Assembly (NCBI RefSeq): GCF_030064675.1
Contig: NZ_CP116413.1
Location: 591,001 to 655,000 of the forward strand
Direction of reading: 5' to 3'
DNA from: Crossiella sp. CA-258035
GTDB taxonomy: Bacteria; Actinomycetota; Actinomycetes; Mycobacteriales; Pseudonocardiaceae
Length of the DNA stretch: 64,000 nucleotides
Notes under the pieces: model-generated
The model's input: only the letters and a program-made list of their open reading frames with translations
Told to the model about the DNA's origin: nothing
Database searches by the model: none
Part shown: positions 60,493 to 64,000 of the stretch, one piece after another
Layout of the letters: each line of letters begins with the position of its first letter
How positions within the stretch are numbered: the stretch's first letter is position 1
Translations under genes and position numbers: made by a program

Positions 60493-60585
60493 CCGAACTC
60501 CTCTTCTCCTCGTCCCAACCGCAAGGACGGAAGGCCGGGGAAAGTCGGTTGCACCCGAGTTGCGGATGAATAAAGATACATTCTT

Positions 60586-61322
60586 ATGCATACTCAGTCG
60601 ATCTCGTTCGGGCGGCTCGCGTCAGCCGCATGGCCGGGCCTGCACGTCCGCGAGGTGGACGGCTGGCTGCTGCGCAGCGCGGGCGGCGTGACCAACCGGG
60701 CCAACTCGGTGCTGGCCGAGGGCGAACCGGCCGATGTCGAGGCCGCGCTGGCCGAGGTCGAACGGCACTACGCCCGGCTCGGCCAGCCCAGCGTGTTCCA
60801 GGTCAGCCCGGACAGCAGGCCGGCTGACCTGGACGAGCTGCTCGCCGCCCGCGGCTACCGGGTGGTCAGCCCGGTCCACGGCCAGACCGCGGCCATCCCC
60901 GAGGCGCTGGCCGCCCTCGGCGAGCAGACCCGGCACCCGGTGGTCACCGGGGAACCGACGGAGAGCTGGCTGGACCTGTACTGGGCGCAGAACGGCCAGA
61001 CCGACCCGGCGAGCCGGTTCATCACCCAGCAGATCCTGGCCGCGGTGCCGGGCGGGTATGCCGAGCTGGACGGCCAGGCCCTGGTCCGGGGCGCGCTGGT
61101 GCGGGACTGGGTGGGCATCTTCGGCATGTGGGTCGACCCGGCCGCCCGCGGCAAGGGCCTGGCCCGCGCGGTGCTCGCCGGCCTGCTGCGCTGGGCAGCG
61201 GACCGGGGAGCGACCCACGCGTTTCTCCAGGTGATGGTGGACAACACCGTCGCCCAGCGGCTGTACGCCAGTGCCGGGTTCAGCACGGTCAGCAGCTACC
61301 ACTACCGCGTGCTGGACCGCCC

Positions 61323-61326
<4 letters not shown>
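60586..61326 (+). CDS. GNAT-family N-acetyltransferase
   Basis: A 246-residue acetyltransferase. The acetyl-CoA loop MWVDPAARGKGLARAVLAGL is the R-G-x-G-x-A motif, and the C-terminal DNTVAQRLYASAGFSTVSSY is the conserved last helix/strand of GNAT. The N-terminal half is a divergent GNAT-like lobe. Substrate unknown. ATG 60586 is divergent from the propeptide lipoprotein. Its stop overlaps the convergent chitinase by four bases. Confidence 0.9.
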
Positions 61327-63122
<1,796 letters not shown>

Positions 63123-63173
63123 CGGAAAGTCCTCCAGCAGCTCGTGCGGTGGCGGCGGCGAGCGCTCCGAGCT

Positions 63174-63189
63174 TGTGGTCTAGACCTAT
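63174..63189. promoter_or_regulatory. DasR-responsive (dre) element candidate
   Basis: The 16-mer with core TGGTCTAGACC matches 13 of 16 positions of the GntR-family DasR consensus AGTGGTCTAGACCACT known from streptomycete chitin and N-acetylglucosamine genes. It lies 52 bases before the chitinase start. Confidence 0.75.
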
Positions 63190-63389
63190 TCGCTGTCAAG
63201 CAAGGGCAGCCATCCGGACCCCCGCGGACACGCCACTTCGGCCTTGCCGGTCACCGGTAAACGGGACTCGTTTTCGCAGGTAGCAGGCCCGGATCGACGT
63301 TAGCGGTGGTATTGGCGCGCGAACTAGCGTTGACTCCGCTGCCCCGGGCGCCCGGAACCCCTCACCAGGGAGTCGCCCGGACCGCGCGC

Positions 63390-63434
63390 GACCGGCCCCC
63401 GATTTCCCTCGGCCCCGAGACCCGGGGGCCGGTC
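63390..63434 (-). terminator. Hairpin downstream of sigma factor gene
   Basis: GACCGGCCCCCG (63390-63401) and CGGGGGCCGGTC (63423-63434), perfect 12-base arms, about 80 bases beyond the minus-strand stop at 63515. Confidence 0.6.
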
Positions 63435-63514
63435 AGCCCCGCCCGCGCACCCCAGTCAGGACCTCCCCGTCCCAGGGACGAAGAGGTCCCCCCTGACGGC
63501 CTCCCGCACCCCCA

Positions 63515-64000
63515 TCACCCGAGTAGCGTCACTTCCAGCCGCCCGAGTCGCTCCGGGTCGGCCACGACGTCGATGCCGACGATCCGATCGTCGACAACGG
63601 TGAACGCGAACGCCACCAGGGCCTGATCGCCCCTGGGCAGCACCGCGCCCACCACGCCGTCGAGCAGTGCCGGCCGGACCACGGTGGCCCGTCCGGCGAA
63701 GGTCCGCGCGATCACCTCGGCGCCCCGCAGCTCGGCTGCCAGTGGCGGTGCACCGATGCCCGCGTTGGCCGAGGCCCCGGCGACGGCCAGCTGGTCGGCG
63801 CGGAGCTCGACATCGGGATCGAGCACCGCGAGCAGTGCCGCCAGGTCGCCGTTACGGGAGGCGGCCAGGAACGCCTCCACCACGGCGCGCTGCCGGTGCT
63901 GGTCCGGTTCCAGCTCGGCCGGCGCACCCCGCACCCGGCGGCGGGCGCGGCTGGCCAGCTGCCGGGTGGCCGCGACCGAGCGACCGACGATGGGCGCGAT
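63515..64000 (-). CDS. ECF sigma factor of SigJ type, C-terminal part (cut by window edge)
   Basis: The frame is open to the window end. At the edge it reads IAPIVGRSVAATRQLASRAR, the sigma region 4 recognition helix of SigJ-like ECF factors. A SnoaL-like domain follows: VVEAFLAASRNGDLAALLAV, LDPDVELRAD and ALVAFAFTVVDDRIVGIDVVADPERL. This domain replaces an anti-sigma factor in SigJ-type proteins and may sense a ligand. The initiator and region 2 lie outside the window. Confidence 0.85.
   Translation of the reverse strand: MAPIVGRSVAATRQLASRARRRVRGAPAELEPDQHRQRAVVEAFLAASRNGDLAALLAVLDPDVELRADQLAVAGASANAGIGAPPLAAELRGAEVIARTFAGRATVVRPALLDGVVGAVLPRGDQALVAFAFTVVDDRIVGIDVVADPERLGRLEVTLLG

Larger units (their letters stand above)
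63123..63514. other. Intergenic region between chitinase and sigma factor genes
   Basis: No gene recognised. It holds the chitinase promoter region with the dre-like site, the hairpin at 63390-63434, and further short inverted repeats near 63455-63500 (GGACCTC/GAGGTCC). Confidence 0.5.

Overview
The window is high-GC DNA with dense, short-spaced genes, frequent GTG starts, ATGA/GTGA stop-start overlaps, and actinobacterial hallmark families (HTH/DUF397 pair, DUF3558 and DUF4232 lipoproteins, SigJ-type sigma factor with a SnoaL tail, DasR-like site before a chitinase). This points to a filamentous actinomycete. The recurring word TCCACWGTGGA and the gene set make Pseudonocardiales my best guess, but that is inference. 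No rRNA, tRNA, CRISPR array, insertion sequence or phage block was recognised.

Layout. 1-10.4 kb is mostly housekeeping: the 5' end of a second citrate synthase diverging from pdxH, an MFS exporter, a pentameric-channel-like membrane protein, an arginase-fold protein, an ABC-2 exporter pair, a DUF3558-like lipoprotein, an APC permease, an aldose epimerase and an alpha/beta hydrolase. 10.4-16.7 kb carries a TcmP-like methyltransferase, an amidohydrolase coupled to a PfkB sugar kinase, the main citrate synthase gltA with a structured leader, and a photolyase. 16.7-19.6 kb has a decayed S33 peptidase and a NatAB-like ABC exporter. 19.6-23.6 kb is a four-gene translationally coupled operon (acyl carrier protein, hydrolase, MGT-type glycosyltransferase, chimeric membrane methyltransferase), a possible small biosynthetic system. 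23.9-27.7 kb is a TetR-GlpD operon divergent from an alkyl-DHAP-synthase-like flavoenzyme, with a clear shared operator. 27.8-30.7 kb holds a degenerate amidohydrolase, a long inverted repeat and an oxidoreductase/TetR divergent pair.

30.7-34.5 kb is a compact operon of two small helical proteins, a soluble FtsK/SpoIIIE ATPase and a coiled-coil protein. I regard it as one of the two best candidates for an undescribed system. 34.7-41.5 kb has a secreted M14 carboxypeptidase, an AhpD-like protein, several small membrane or lipid-anchored proteins, a PheC-like secreted dehydratase and a tandem gamma-glutamylcyclotransferase. 41.7-53.3 kb is rich in secreted hydrolases (GH8, GH97, HAD phosphatase) with a LacI regulator, a P450 pair, an XRE/DUF397 pair, a secreted LVIVD-repeat protein and a DUF305 lipoprotein.

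53.5-60.5 kb is the other top candidate. Two giant tandem secreted subtilases face a small lipoprotein that is homologous to their own propeptide, which suggests a membrane-tethered inhibitor or foldase. The window ends with a GNAT enzyme, a CBM2-FN3-GH18 chitinase with a DasR-like operator, and the C-terminal part of a SigJ-like sigma factor. Overall it is a mixed core/accessory region of a soil polymer-degrading actinomycete.
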